A DNA stretch of 27,051 nt from an uncultured Oscillospiraceae bacterium (GTDB lineage Bacteria; Bacillota; Clostridia; Oscillospirales; Acutalibacteraceae), in NCBI GenBank assembly GCA_900540865.1, contig UQHH01000034.1:1-27051 (forward strand), written 5' to 3'. The notes beneath the pieces were generated by a model. The model was given only the letters and a program-made list of their open reading frames with translations. It had not been told where the DNA came from and did not search any database. Numbering within the stretch: position 1 is the stretch's first letter; the number at the start of each line of letters is the position of its first letter. A program made the translations under genes and the position numbers. Shown here piece by piece: positions 7,473-14,192 of the stretch.

Positions 7473-8075
7473 ATGGCGGGATATAACGTCGCTCCGCTTG
7501 CAAGGCTCACCGAGCAGTTTGAACGGCTGCCCGGCATCGGCGCGAAAACGGCGCAGCGCCTTGCCTACCATGTATTGAAGCTCCCCAAGGCGCAGGCCGA
7601 GGAATTCGCAAACGCCATCCTCGACGCGCACGAAAAAATCCACTACTGCAAGGAATGCTGCAACCTGACCGACGGCGACCTCTGCCCCGTATGCCGCAAC
7701 GAAAAGCGCGACCATGCGACCATATGCGTGGTCGAGGACCCGCGCGACGTAATTGCGCTTGAGCGCACGCAGGAGTATAACGCCGTTTACCATGTGCTGC
7801 ACGGCGCGATTTCTCCTCTGAGCGGCGTAGGGCCAGAGCAGCTTTATATTAAGGAGCTGCTTGCGCGCATTCAGAAGGGCGGCGTGCAGGAGGTCATCAT
7901 GGCGACAAACCCCACCGTTGAGGGCGAGGCGACCGCCATCTATATTTCAAAGCTCTTAAAGCCGCTCGGCGTAAAGGTGACGCGGCTTGCCTACGGTATT
8001 CCGGTCGGCGGCGATTTGGAATACGCCGACGAGGTAACGCTCGCAAGGGCGCTCGAAGGCAGGAGCGAGCTGTAA
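7473..8075 (+). CDS. recR: Recombination mediator protein RecR
   Basis: 200-residue RecR, which with RecO (and RecF) loads RecA onto SSB-coated gapped DNA. Domains in order: N-terminal helix-hairpin-helix (LPGIGAKTAQRLAYHVL, residues 19-35), the zinc finger with Cys59, Cys62, Cys71 and Cys74, the Toprim domain beginning ATICVVEDPRD and containing NPTVEGEATA, and the C-terminal RLAYGIPVGGDLEYADE signature. Length is exactly that of the family. The start codon lies two bases after the ybaB stop, implying translational coupling; its own ribosome binding site is weak. A strong terminator follows. Confidence 0.98.
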   Translation: MAGYNVAPLARLTEQFERLPGIGAKTAQRLAYHVLKLPKAQAEEFANAILDAHEKIHYCKECCNLTDGDLCPVCRNEKRDHATICVVEDPRDVIALERTQEYNAVYHVLHGAISPLSGVGPEQLYIKELLARIQKGGVQEVIMATNPTVEGEATAIYISKLLKPLGVKVTRLAYGIPVGGDLEYADEVTLARALEGRSEL

Positions 8076-8088
8076 AACTGAATAAAGC

Positions 8089-8134
8089 AATCCCTTCCAC
8101 TGTTTAAATGCAGCGGAAGGGATTTGTTATTTTT
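8089..8134 (+). terminator. Rho-independent terminator after recR
   Basis: AATCCCTTCC pairs perfectly with GGAAGGGATT (8089-8098 with 8115-8124), with CTG/CAG continuing the stem, followed by a T-rich stretch. It closes the SRP RNA-dnaX-ybaB-recR unit. Confidence 0.93.
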
Positions 8135-8138
8135 GCCA

Positions 8139-8162
8139 TACTTGTTGTAGCTACAATAAGTA
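8139..8162. promoter_or_regulatory. 24-bp palindrome, candidate operator
   Basis: The 24 bases centred between 8150 and 8151 form a dyad with 11 of 12 position pairs matching; the inner 12 bases TTGTAGCTACAA are a perfect palindrome. Perfect symmetry without a loop is more typical of a dimeric repressor site than of an RNA hairpin. No regulator gene adjoins it, and the next rightward gene start is about 260 bases away, so its target is unknown. Confidence 0.5.
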
Positions 8163-8278
8163 TTTATATTAAATATGTTGTGAATTCATTTCAACTTTTA
8201 TTCTTTTCTTATGTTTTTCAGCTATGATAGGTACGAGAAAGGAGGCCCTCATTGTATCAGTCTATAAATACAATCAAT

Positions 8279-8361
8279 CAAAAAAGCGGACGCTGCGCCC
8301 TCCTAGAAAGACAGCACAACGCCCTACCCCCAACACGCAGGCATAAGCCCGCCCGTGGTAT
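8279..8361 (-). ncRNA. Candidate small RNA, leftward, with intrinsic terminator
   Basis: A consensus minus-strand promoter (TTGCAG-17-TATAAT) would start a transcript near 8361. Its first part can fold as GCGGGC-TTAT-GCCC-T-GC (8352 to 8336). Its 3' part forms an 11-bp helix, GGGCGTTGTGC with GCGCAGCGTCC (8323-8313 with 8297-8287), around a 15-base loop that contains AGGAGG, and is followed by T5: a normal terminator. Three of the 11 pairs are G-U only when the minus strand is transcribed and would be A-C mismatches in the other orientation, which argues for leftward transcription. The product would be about 80 bases. No known RNA family was recognised, and no good reading frame is seen in this strand. 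Confidence 0.55.
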
Positions 8362-8395
8362 AATTTATTATACCGCAGGTGAAAGCTTTCTGCAA
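8357..8395 (-). promoter_or_regulatory. Divergent promoter pair sharing a palindromic -10 region
   Basis: Leftward promoter: TTGCAG (8390-8395), 17-base spacer, TATAAT (8367-8372). The 18 bases 8357-8374 are a perfect dyad, GGTATAAT-TT-ATTATACC, so a second TATAAT lies on the plus strand at 8359-8364, preceded by TG (extended -10) but without a good -35. The rightward start would lie about 50 bases upstream of the ATG at 8425. Confidence 0.6.
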
Positions 8396-8424
8396 GCGTG
8401 TACAACAAACAGCAGGAGGTCTTT

Positions 8425-8759
8425 ATGAACGATACAATTAAACCCAAAAAATCCAAACCAAAAAAATTGAAAACCCCATTATACCAGCGGACAAGGATTG
8501 CCCTGTTTTTTGGCCCGGTTACAGTTGGGATATGGAAACGCTCTACGCCATTGGCTTTGCGCTCAATAGCTTTGAAACCTTTTTAGTTGCGCGGGATGAA
8601 ACCTACGGAGATAAGCATTGGAACATCGCATTCAATGAATTCCTATTTTCCTGCCTTTATAACGCGAGCTACCGTACCGACCCGGAAACCCTGGCTTGTG
8701 GCGCGCGTGAGCAAATATTGACCGGCATGTCGGAGGCCGTCGGCAAACCACAGAAATAA
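8425..8759 (+). pseudogene. Small hypothetical protein gene split by a -1 frameshift at an A7 run
   Basis: The ATG at 8425 has a perfect AGGAGG (8414-8419) five bases upstream. The frame opens MNDTIKPKKSKPKK and then, at CCA-AAA-AAA-TTG (8458-8469), continues into an unconvincing Arg/Lys-rich stretch. The -1 frame entered by slipping back one base on the A7 run (8460-8466) reads IENPIIPADKDCPVFWPGYS and on through METLYAIGFALNSFETFLVA to a stop at 8759; it has no ATG of its own until 8532 and no ribosome binding site there. Joined, the two parts give a protein of about 111 residues with an acidic, aromatic-rich body. The A7 run sits exactly as a slippery heptamer in the zero frame. It may be a true frameshift mutation, programmed or transcriptional slippage, or a sequencing indel. 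Product and family not recognised. A terminator follows. Confidence 0.6.
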
Positions 8760-8774
8760 GTAAATTTCAAAAAA

Positions 8775-8800
8775 CGGGAGGTTTTCGCCTCCCGCTTTTT
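8775..8800. terminator. Bidirectional terminator between convergent genes
   Basis: CGGGAGG-TTTTCG-CCTCCCG (8775-8794), perfect 7-bp stem, followed by T5 on the plus strand and preceded by an A-run that gives T6 on the minus strand. It serves the split gene on the left and the leftward oxidoreductase on the right. Confidence 0.9.
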
Positions 8801-8824
8801 CTATATGCATTTAACTTACCGATG

Positions 8825-9415
8825 TCACCACTGCCCTGCAAACGCCCGCGCCTCACTGCACGCCTGTTCCATCAGCGCCCCAATGTCCGCGCCTTCAATA
8901 TCGAGCCCCTCGGCGGCTATCGAATCGAATGCTTTGATTCCGAACATATTACATACATCCTGAAGATACGCAATGCCGGAATCCGCTTTTCCAATTTCAC
9001 CGCCGCAGGTGAGCAGGTACAAAAGCTTCCGCGCGCGGCACAGGCCCTCCGGCCCATTCTCCGTGTAGTGGAACGCAATGCCGTTGACGCTCACGTTTTC
9101 AATGTACACCTTCAAAAGCGCGGGGAACGACTTGTCCCAGTAAGGCGCGCCGACGATGATTTTATCCGCCCGCGCAAAGCGGCGGGCATAGCGAAACAGC
9201 TCGTCGTCATAACCGCCCTTCCCAATCAGCCCGTCTCGTCGGTCGAGCTTTGGAACCGTCATCCAGGAAAGCGCCTCCTGTTCCAGTACAAGCTCGCTTA
9301 TTTCATCCTGCGGATGCGCCTGTTCATAGGCTTCTATGAATGCGCGGCAAAGCGCAAGCGTACGGGAATTTTCTTTTTTCTGGCTGATACAGCAGTTGAC
9401 AAACAAAATATCCAT
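8825..9415 (-). CDS. Flavodoxin-fold NAD(P)H-dependent oxidoreductase (azoreductase-like)
   Basis: 196-residue cytosolic protein of the flavodoxin-2/NAD(P)H dehydrogenase (quinone) family. The N-terminus MDILFVNCCISQKKENSRT is the beta strand plus phosphate-binding loop for FMN, and the segment IIVGAPYWDKSFPALLKVYIENV is the family signature (APxWxxxxPAxLKxxID) that binds the isoalloxazine ring and the dimer partner. LYLLTCGGEI is the third flavin-contacting loop. Such enzymes reduce quinones, azo dyes or nitro compounds; the physiological substrate cannot be read from sequence. The ATG at 9415 has GGAGG eight bases upstream and a good promoter. It appears monocistronic, ending at a shared bidirectional terminator. 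Confidence 0.88.
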   Translation of the reverse strand: MDILFVNCCISQKKENSRTLALCRAFIEAYEQAHPQDEISELVLEQEALSWMTVPKLDRRDGLIGKGGYDDELFRYARRFARADKIIVGAPYWDKSFPALLKVYIENVSVNGIAFHYTENGPEGLCRARKLLYLLTCGGEIGKADSGIAYLQDVCNMFGIKAFDSIAAEGLDIEGADIGALMEQACSEARAFAGQW

Positions 9416-9441
9416 GCAATATGCCTCCGAATTCCTTTTGC

Positions 9442-9476
9442 GGTATATTATACCATATTATTCCGCACGCATTCAA
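9442..9476 (-). promoter_or_regulatory. Promoter and overlapping palindrome for the flavodoxin-fold oxidoreductase
   Basis: Minus strand TTGAAT, 18-base spacer, TATAAT (9447-9452) with an extended TG. The -10 is embedded in a perfect 13-base dyad, GGTATA-T-TATACC (9442-9454), which resembles the palindromic -10 at 8357-8374 and could be an operator or simple coincidence of a symmetric -10. Confidence 0.65.
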
Positions 9477-9558
9477 CGGCAAAAACTTTTTCTGAATAAT
9501 AAGGATAAAAGCTGTTTATTTTTTCCAGGCACGGTCAATCCTATCATAGAGGTGACTT

Positions 9559-11004
9559 ATGATGGAATCGATTTGGAGCAGGGAAACAAACATAGAGCCG
9601 CGCAAGCCGCTTTACGGCGACAAGCGGGTAAATACGGTAATCATAGGCGGCGGGCTCGCGGGTATTCTGACCGCGTACCGCTTAAAGCAAAAGGGCATAG
9701 AGGCGATTGTTTTGGAGGCTTCCCGCATTGGAAGCGGCCAGACGAAAAACACGACCGCGAAGATTACGTCCCAGCACGGCGCCGTTTACCATAAGCTGAT
9801 AAAAACCTTTGGTAAGGAAAAAGCGGAGCTTTACGCCCGCGGCAACGAGCAGGCAATCGGTGAATTCCGCCGTATTATCAATGAAAATCAGATAGACTGC
9901 TGTTTCGAGGAGCTGCCCGCCTGCCTTTATACTAACAGCCAGCCCCGGCTTTTGGAGGATGAAGCACGCGCCGCGCAGTCGCTTGGCATCAGCGCGCGCC
10001 TTACAAAGGAAACGCCGCTGCCGTTCGAGGCCGCGGGCGCACTGTATTTTGATGGGCAGGCACAATTCCACCCGCTTAAATTTTTGGAGGCAATCGCGCG
10101 TGAAGTCACAATCTATGAGCAGACGCGCGTTTTAAGCGTGGAGGAAAACAGCGTCGTCACGGCGGACGGCATGGTCGTGAAGGCGGACCATATCGTCTTT
10201 GCGACGCACTATCCCTTTATCAACGTGCCGGGCTATTATTTTGCGCGCATGCACCAGAAGCGCAGCTATGTGCTCGCGCTTGAAAACGCGCAGCCGCTTT
10301 CGGGCATGTTCCTCGGCATAGACGAGGATGGGCTTTCCTTCCGCAACGCAGGCGGCCTTCTGCTGCTCGGGGGCGGCGGGCACCGCACAGGCGAGCATTC
10401 CGCGGGCGGCAGCTACAAAACGCTCCGGCAAAAGGCAAAGGAATTCTGGCCGGAAAGCGCGGAGACAGCGCATTGGTCGGCGCAGGACTGTATTCCGGCG
10501 GACGGCGTGCCGTATATCGGGCGCTACGCCTCCTCCACGCCGAACTGGTATGTCGCGACCGGTTTTAACAAATGGGGCATGACGAGCTCCATGCTGTCAG
10601 CACAGATTATTACCGGGCTGATAACCAGGGAGGAATCCCCCTATACAGAAATTTTCAGCCCGCAGCGTTCTGCCTCCCCGCCCGGCGCGAAGTCGGTTCT
10701 GGCGGAAGGCCTGCAGGCGGTCAAGGGCCTTTCAAAGGAGCTGTTCCACATCCCCAAAACGGAAATAGACATGCTGCCCGCAGGCCACGGCGGTGTTGTG
10801 GACTGTAACGGGGAAAAGGTCGGCGTTTATAAGGATGAGCAGGGAGAAACCTACCTTGTACCAACGCGGTGCCCGCACCTGGGCTGCCAGCTCGAATGGA
10901 ACCCCGACGAGCTCAGCTGGGACTGCCCCTGCCACGGCTCGCGCTTTGATTACAAAGGGAACCTAATCGACAATCCGGCACAGGAGGATATAGGCCATGC
11001 GTAA
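9559..11004 (+). CDS. FAD-dependent oxidoreductase with C-terminal Rieske [2Fe-2S] domain
   Basis: 481-residue two-domain protein. Residues 25-53 are a Rossmann FAD-binding fold (VNTVIIGGGLAGILTAYRL, with Glu53 at the end of the second strand); the body is a DAO/glycine-oxidase-like domain with VATGFNKWGMTSSMLSAQII near its end. The last 60 residues are a Rieske domain with complete ligands: Cys438 and His440 (CPHLGC), Cys456 and His459 (CPCHGSRFDYKG). This architecture (DadA-like plus Rieske) is known in Firmicutes, but the substrate is generally not. An AGAGGTGA ribosome binding site precedes the ATG at 9559 (9562 is also possible). The gene overlaps the next by eight bases, so the two proteins are translationally coupled and probably share a pathway. 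Cytosolic; no signal peptide. Confidence 0.92.
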   Translation: MMESIWSRETNIEPRKPLYGDKRVNTVIIGGGLAGILTAYRLKQKGIEAIVLEASRIGSGQTKNTTAKITSQHGAVYHKLIKTFGKEKAELYARGNEQAIGEFRRIINENQIDCCFEELPACLYTNSQPRLLEDEARAAQSLGISARLTKETPLPFEAAGALYFDGQAQFHPLKFLEAIAREVTIYEQTRVLSVEENSVVTADGMVVKADHIVFATHYPFINVPGYYFARMHQKRSYVLALENAQPLSGMFLGIDEDGLSFRNAGGLLLLGGGGHRTGEHSAGGSYKTLRQKAKEFWPESAETAHWSAQDCIPADGVPYIGRYASSTPNWYVATGFNKWGMTSSMLSAQIITGLITREESPYTEIFSPQRSASPPGAKSVLAEGLQAVKGLSKELFHIPKTEIDMLPAGHGGVVDCNGEKVGVYKDEQGETYLVPTRCPHLGCQLEWNPDELSWDCPCHGSRFDYKGNLIDNPAQEDIGHA

Positions 11005-11941
11005 TTTTCATGGAAAATATAAAACCCATCCTTTTTTTGAGGGCTGGTATTTAAAGCACCAGAGCAAGGATACAACCATCGCGTTTATTCCGTCCTTTCA
11101 CATCTGTAAGGACAGAAAACGCTACGCGCAGATTCAGGTCGTTACGGAAAACGGCGCCCACTGCTTTCGCTTCCCTCCCACCGCCTTCCATGCGGAGGAG
11201 AACCGGTTTTATGTGCGCGTAGGGGCAAACGCCTTTTCAAGCGCCGGAATCAACGTCGATTTACAGGGCAAGGGCTTGAGCGTAAAGGGCACGCTCCAAT
11301 ACGGCACGTTCACACAGCCCGAAACGGATATGATGGGCCCGTTCCGCCATCTCCCGATTATGCAGTGCAATCACGGTGTTTTAAGCCTGACGCACGAGCT
11401 TACAGGCACACTTGAAATAAACGGGCAACCGTTTGATTTTACAGGCGGCACGGGCTATATTGAAAAGGACTGGGGCTGCTCCTTCCCAAAATCCTACCTG
11501 TGGGCGCAGCTCAACTGGTTTGAAAACAGAGACTGCTGCGCAATGCTTTCAATCGCGGACGTTCCCGTTGCGGGAACGAGCTTTACCGGCTGCATCGCAA
11601 GCGTGTATTACGGCGGGCGGGAATACCGCCTTGCCACCTACCGCGGCGCGAAGCTGCTGAAATATTCCCAGAAGGAAGCCGTGGTCGAGCAGGGGCCGTA
11701 CCGGCTGCGCGTACAGCTCATTGAGGACAGCGGCGCGCAAAAGCTGCAGGCACCGAAAAATGGTGAAATGGCGCGTATAATTAAAGAAAGCCCGGCGTGT
11801 ACGGTACGATTTCATTTTACGGTCGGGAAAATCACGCTGTTCGACGTAACGCGCAGCAACGCAAGCTTTGAATTTTGCGTACAGGAGCTTACAAGCCGAA
11901 GCAGGCCGCAGCCCATCCCCTCTTCGCGCGTGGAAACCTGA
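10997..11941 (+). CDS. Tocopherol cyclase-like protein
   Basis: 314-residue protein with two signatures of the tocopherol cyclase family: the N-terminal HPFFEGWYLKHQ and the central GGTGYIEKDWGCSFPKSYLW followed by QLNWFENR. In plants and cyanobacteria the family cyclises prenylquinols; homologues in clostridia have no known substrate and these bacteria make no tocopherol, so a lipid- or quinol-like ligand is only an inference. The ATG at 10997 overlaps the stop of the FAD/Rieske gene (ATGCGTAA) and has AGGAGG (10982-10987) nine bases upstream. The two genes form a tight operon, suggesting one redox step and one binding or cyclising step on the same molecule. The C-terminal 30 residues are less conserved. 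Confidence 0.87.
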   Translation: MRNFHGKYKTHPFFEGWYLKHQSKDTTIAFIPSFHICKDRKRYAQIQVVTENGAHCFRFPPTAFHAEENRFYVRVGANAFSSAGINVDLQGKGLSVKGTLQYGTFTQPETDMMGPFRHLPIMQCNHGVLSLTHELTGTLEINGQPFDFTGGTGYIEKDWGCSFPKSYLWAQLNWFENRDCCAMLSIADVPVAGTSFTGCIASVYYGGREYRLATYRGAKLLKYSQKEAVVEQGPYRLRVQLIEDSGAQKLQAPKNGEMARIIKESPACTVRFHFTVGKITLFDVTRSNASFEFCVQELTSRSRPQPIPSSRVET

Positions 11942-11950
11942 TAAAACAAC

Positions 11951-11987
11951 AGAAAAATCGGCCGGAGCACAATTACTGCTCCGGCCG
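11951..11987 (-). terminator. Terminator of the leftward membrane-protein gene
   Basis: An 11-bp perfect stem, CGGCCGGAGCA with TGCTCCGGCCG (11959-11969 with 11977-11987), is followed by TTTTT only on the minus strand, so it mainly ends the leftward gene at 12005. The same hairpin may also slow rightward transcripts from the cyclase gene, which has no other visible terminator. Confidence 0.88.
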
Positions 11988-12004
11988 CCGATATAAAGCT
12001 AAGG

Positions 12005-12829
12005 TTACGTTTGTGATATGGGAATAGAATATTCCTGCGTGCATCCGTCCTGGCTGTTGTACACCTCATAAGTGACTACCAGGCTTCCGCCGTCCGACAG
12101 GGTCAAGTATTTATCGAGGATTTCACAGTCGTTATAATCCTCCTCCAGCTCCGGGTGCTTTTCCATCAGCAGGGAGGTGCTGTCGTTGAACGTCAGACTG
12201 CTGTCGCGGTAGCTGTCATACCTGCCGCGGTTGAACATGGAACAGGCATAAATTTCGCCGGTCGCGCCCCGCACCCAAATAATACACTCGTCGTCTGTTT
12301 TAATGTCGCCGATATATGACGCGTAGGTGATGTGATACATATTCGACTGGTCGCAGTACATGCTCTCATATACATACTCCCTCTGGTCTTCCCCAAGGGT
12401 TTCCATAAGGTAAGCGTCCGCAATCCCGCGCGCCTCTATCTCTGAAAGAAGCTTGCCGTTTGTTTCCAGGGAAGCGCCCGTCTTCAAAAAGCCGCAGAAC
12501 AAATCGGAATCCGCCAGGAACACATACTGGGTATCCTGTTCGTCCACATAAATGTCGTAGCTGCCGTATTTATCGGCCCGCTCGCTCATTGGCAGGTCGC
12601 TTTGATTCATGGTTTCTTTATATTTCAAGTTTGTACTGCTTTTACTGAATAAAGACATCTGCTTTGTACTTGCCATTTTTTCCTGCCTGACCTGTGGGCC
12701 GAGGAAGCCGCCGGACACCCCGGCGCTCCTCCCCGAAAGAAGAAAGCCGGATAACACCACGATTGTAAGGCTTGCCGCAATAACGGCCGCCCATTTATAT
12801 CCGGTCATTTTTTCGAGGAACCCTTTCAT
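12005..12829 (-). CDS. Hypothetical single-pass membrane protein, extracytoplasmic domain
   Basis: 274-residue protein of unrecognised family. It starts MKGFLEKMTGYKWAAVIAAS, with one transmembrane segment at about residues 12-33, after which some 240 mostly acidic and Tyr/Ser/Asp-rich residues would lie outside the cell. Recognisable pieces are a YVDEQDTQYVFL strand, a helix SEIEARGIADAYLMETLGED and several Tyr-rich strands; two spaced Cys pairs may exist (CGFLK, MYCDQ, DDECIIW, YACSM) but no motif is diagnostic. I took the ATG at 12829 because AGGAGG (12837-12842) lies seven bases upstream; the frame is open to 12865. It appears monocistronic with its own promoter and terminator. Composition and length would suit a sensor or anti-sigma-like extracellular domain, but that is a guess. 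Confidence 0.75.
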   Translation of the reverse strand: MKGFLEKMTGYKWAAVIAASLTIVVLSGFLLSGRSAGVSGGFLGPQVRQEKMASTKQMSLFSKSSTNLKYKETMNQSDLPMSERADKYGSYDIYVDEQDTQYVFLADSDLFCGFLKTGASLETNGKLLSEIEARGIADAYLMETLGEDQREYVYESMYCDQSNMYHITYASYIGDIKTDDECIIWVRGATGEIYACSMFNRGRYDSYRDSSLTFNDSTSLLMEKHPELEEDYNDCEILDKYLTLSDGGSLVVTYEVYNSQDGCTQEYSIPISQT

Positions 12830-12885
12830 AATTATACCTCCTCTTGAAGTATGTGAAATATACACACATAATCATAATTTTTTTA

Positions 12886-12914
12886 AATATAGCCGGTTGA
12901 CTTAAATTTCCCAA
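12886..12914 (-). promoter_or_regulatory. Probable promoter of the leftward membrane-protein gene
   Basis: Minus strand TTGGGA, 17-base spacer, TATATT, 57 bases upstream of the start codon at 12829. The surrounding DNA is so AT-rich that chance matches are likely. Confidence 0.42.
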
Positions 12915-13100
12915 CATTTAATTTTTGATGTCGATGATGATTCATTTCATTAACATTATATATTTTTTATTTTATAAAGTCAATGTTAATAAGGAAAAAT
13001 AAAATAATATATTTTTTATGTCCGCTCTGTTTTCATTTTTTGTAGAATATGCAAATTCGCGAATTGAAAATAATACCGATTTCGTATAATCGCAACAAAT
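12915..13100. other. AT-rich gene-free spacer
   Basis: Part of a 370-base interval (12866-13234) without genes between two leftward genes. It consists of long A/T runs including several TATATTTTTTATT-like words and contrasts with the GC-rich flanks. Apart from the promoter at its left and the terminator at its right no structure was recognised. Confidence 0.5.
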
Positions 13101-13135
13101 AAAAATATGGACTACCGGCATTTTGACGGCAGCCC
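13101..13135 (-). terminator. Terminator downstream of the RsiV-like gene
   Basis: Minus strand GGGCTGCCG and CGGTAGTCC (13127-13135 with 13109-13117) pair over nine positions if two G-U pairs are allowed, followed by ATATTTTT. In the plus orientation the same positions would be A-C mismatches, so the hairpin belongs to leftward transcripts. It lies about 100 bases after the stop codon at 13235. Confidence 0.6.
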
Positions 13136-13234
13136 ATAAACTATTTGCTTTTAATTCTACTTATCCCACAAATTGGATTTTTTATTATTTTAACATTTTT
13201 TGTTTTTCCGATAAATTTATGTTATAAAAACGCC

Positions 13235-13924
13235 CTATTTGCAAAGCTGCTCAGGGGAGCGCACCGTTTCGGAAAATGGAAATACAAATACGCGGATTCC
13301 GCTGGAATAAGGCGCAATTTCATATTCCTGATAGAAGAAGGCAAGCCCCTGCGGCGTACAATAAAAATTCTCATCGTCAAAATTTTCGGCGGCCAGCTCT
13401 TCATAATTTTCAAAATAGATTTCCGGCTCCCTTTCAATCTGTTCCTTTATCCCGCTGAGCAAAAAGTCTTTGTAATCAGACGGCTGGGCAAAAAACTCAC
13501 TGAGCGCTACGCGCCCCCTGCCGCTTAGGTTCCACGTCTGCGCGCTGCGAAGCGTATTGCCGTGCGCACCGCCCGTATATTCGTACTGGTCCGTATAGAG
13601 GCTCAGGATACAGCCGTCATTGCAGGTGACGGTAAATTCGCTGATGGCCTCGTAGGCGGGCATCGGGTAATTTTCCTTCTGCGCTTCACGGAACTGCTCG
13701 ACTGCCTGCGGGTATAAATCGTTTACCACATGCTCCCTGAACCCGCGCGCCCGGCACCGGTAATATTTATTGATTGCCATCAGCGCCGCGTTATACCGGC
13801 AAACGACAAATTCGGGAAACGAAATACGGTAGGTCAAAACCACCTCGCCCCTGTACTCCATTTTCTTTTCCTCTGTATGTGTTTTTACTGTAATTTGGCC
13901 GTTTTGCAACAGTACCACCCCCAT
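13235..13924 (-). CDS. DUF3298 (RsiV-like) domain protein without membrane anchor
   Basis: 229-residue protein whose second half contains the DUF3298 hallmark LYTDQYEYTGGAHGNT, followed by ALSEFFAQPSDYKDFLLSGI and FYCTPQGLAFFYQEYEIAPYSSG. The first half resembles the DUF4163 partner domain (ITVKTHTEEKKMEYRGEVVL). In B. subtilis this pair forms the extracellular lysozyme-binding part of the anti-sigma factor RsiV. Here no N-terminal sigma-binding region, transmembrane helix or signal peptide is visible, so it is not a classical RsiV and may act in the cytosol or be exported by an unknown route. The start at 13924 (ATG) lacks a good ribosome binding site; an ATG at codon 22 has AGAGG upstream but would cut into the conserved domain. 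Homologues of this short form are common in Oscillospiraceae; their function is unknown. Confidence 0.82.
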   Translation of the reverse strand: MGVVLLQNGQITVKTHTEEKKMEYRGEVVLTYRISFPEFVVCRYNAALMAINKYYRCRARGFREHVVNDLYPQAVEQFREAQKENYPMPAYEAISEFTVTCNDGCILSLYTDQYEYTGGAHGNTLRSAQTWNLSGRGRVALSEFFAQPSDYKDFLLSGIKEQIEREPEIYFENYEELAAENFDDENFYCTPQGLAFFYQEYEIAPYSSGIRVFVFPFSETVRSPEQLCK

Positions 13925-14052
13925 TTATAAGTATGGGCGGATTTTCCTCTGTATTCCCCCTTACCGCGCCTGCTTTCGCCCGTTTCAATATGCACGAAAG
14001 CCATCCTTTCATCTTTCATAGTTTTTCGTTGAAAAAGCGCAGAAGGTTTTAC

Positions 14053-14082
14053 TTGAAAACATGGCTATTTATCTGTTAAAAT
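14053..14082 (+). promoter_or_regulatory. Probable promoter of the CarD operon
   Basis: TTGAAA, 18-base spacer, TAAAAT, with predicted start near 14090. The resulting leader of about 100 bases can form a GCGGTT-CCA-AACCGC hairpin (around 14119-14133) before the first gene. Confidence 0.5.
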
Positions 14083-14192
14083 ATAGATATGAAGCAACCG
14101 TGCAGGCAAAAACGGCAAGCGGTTCCAAACCGCCGAAAATAAGCGCGCCTGCCAGCTTGGATTGGCTCAGCCAAATAAAAGGAGTGAGACAA

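Noticed and set aside
8252..8428. 58-codon frame starting TTG with AAAGGAGG (8238-8245) upstream and an ATGA overlap with the split gene
   Set aside because: The signals are attractive, but the translation is low-complexity and basic, and the region is better explained by the oppositely transcribed small RNA and its promoter. A shorter overlapping frame from ATG 8224 is equally unconvincing. Homologue search would decide.
12897..12925. Plus-strand TTGACT with a TAATTT 16-17 bases downstream
   Set aside because: The -10 match is poor, and no plus-strand gene follows within 1 kb; chance match in AT-rich DNA.
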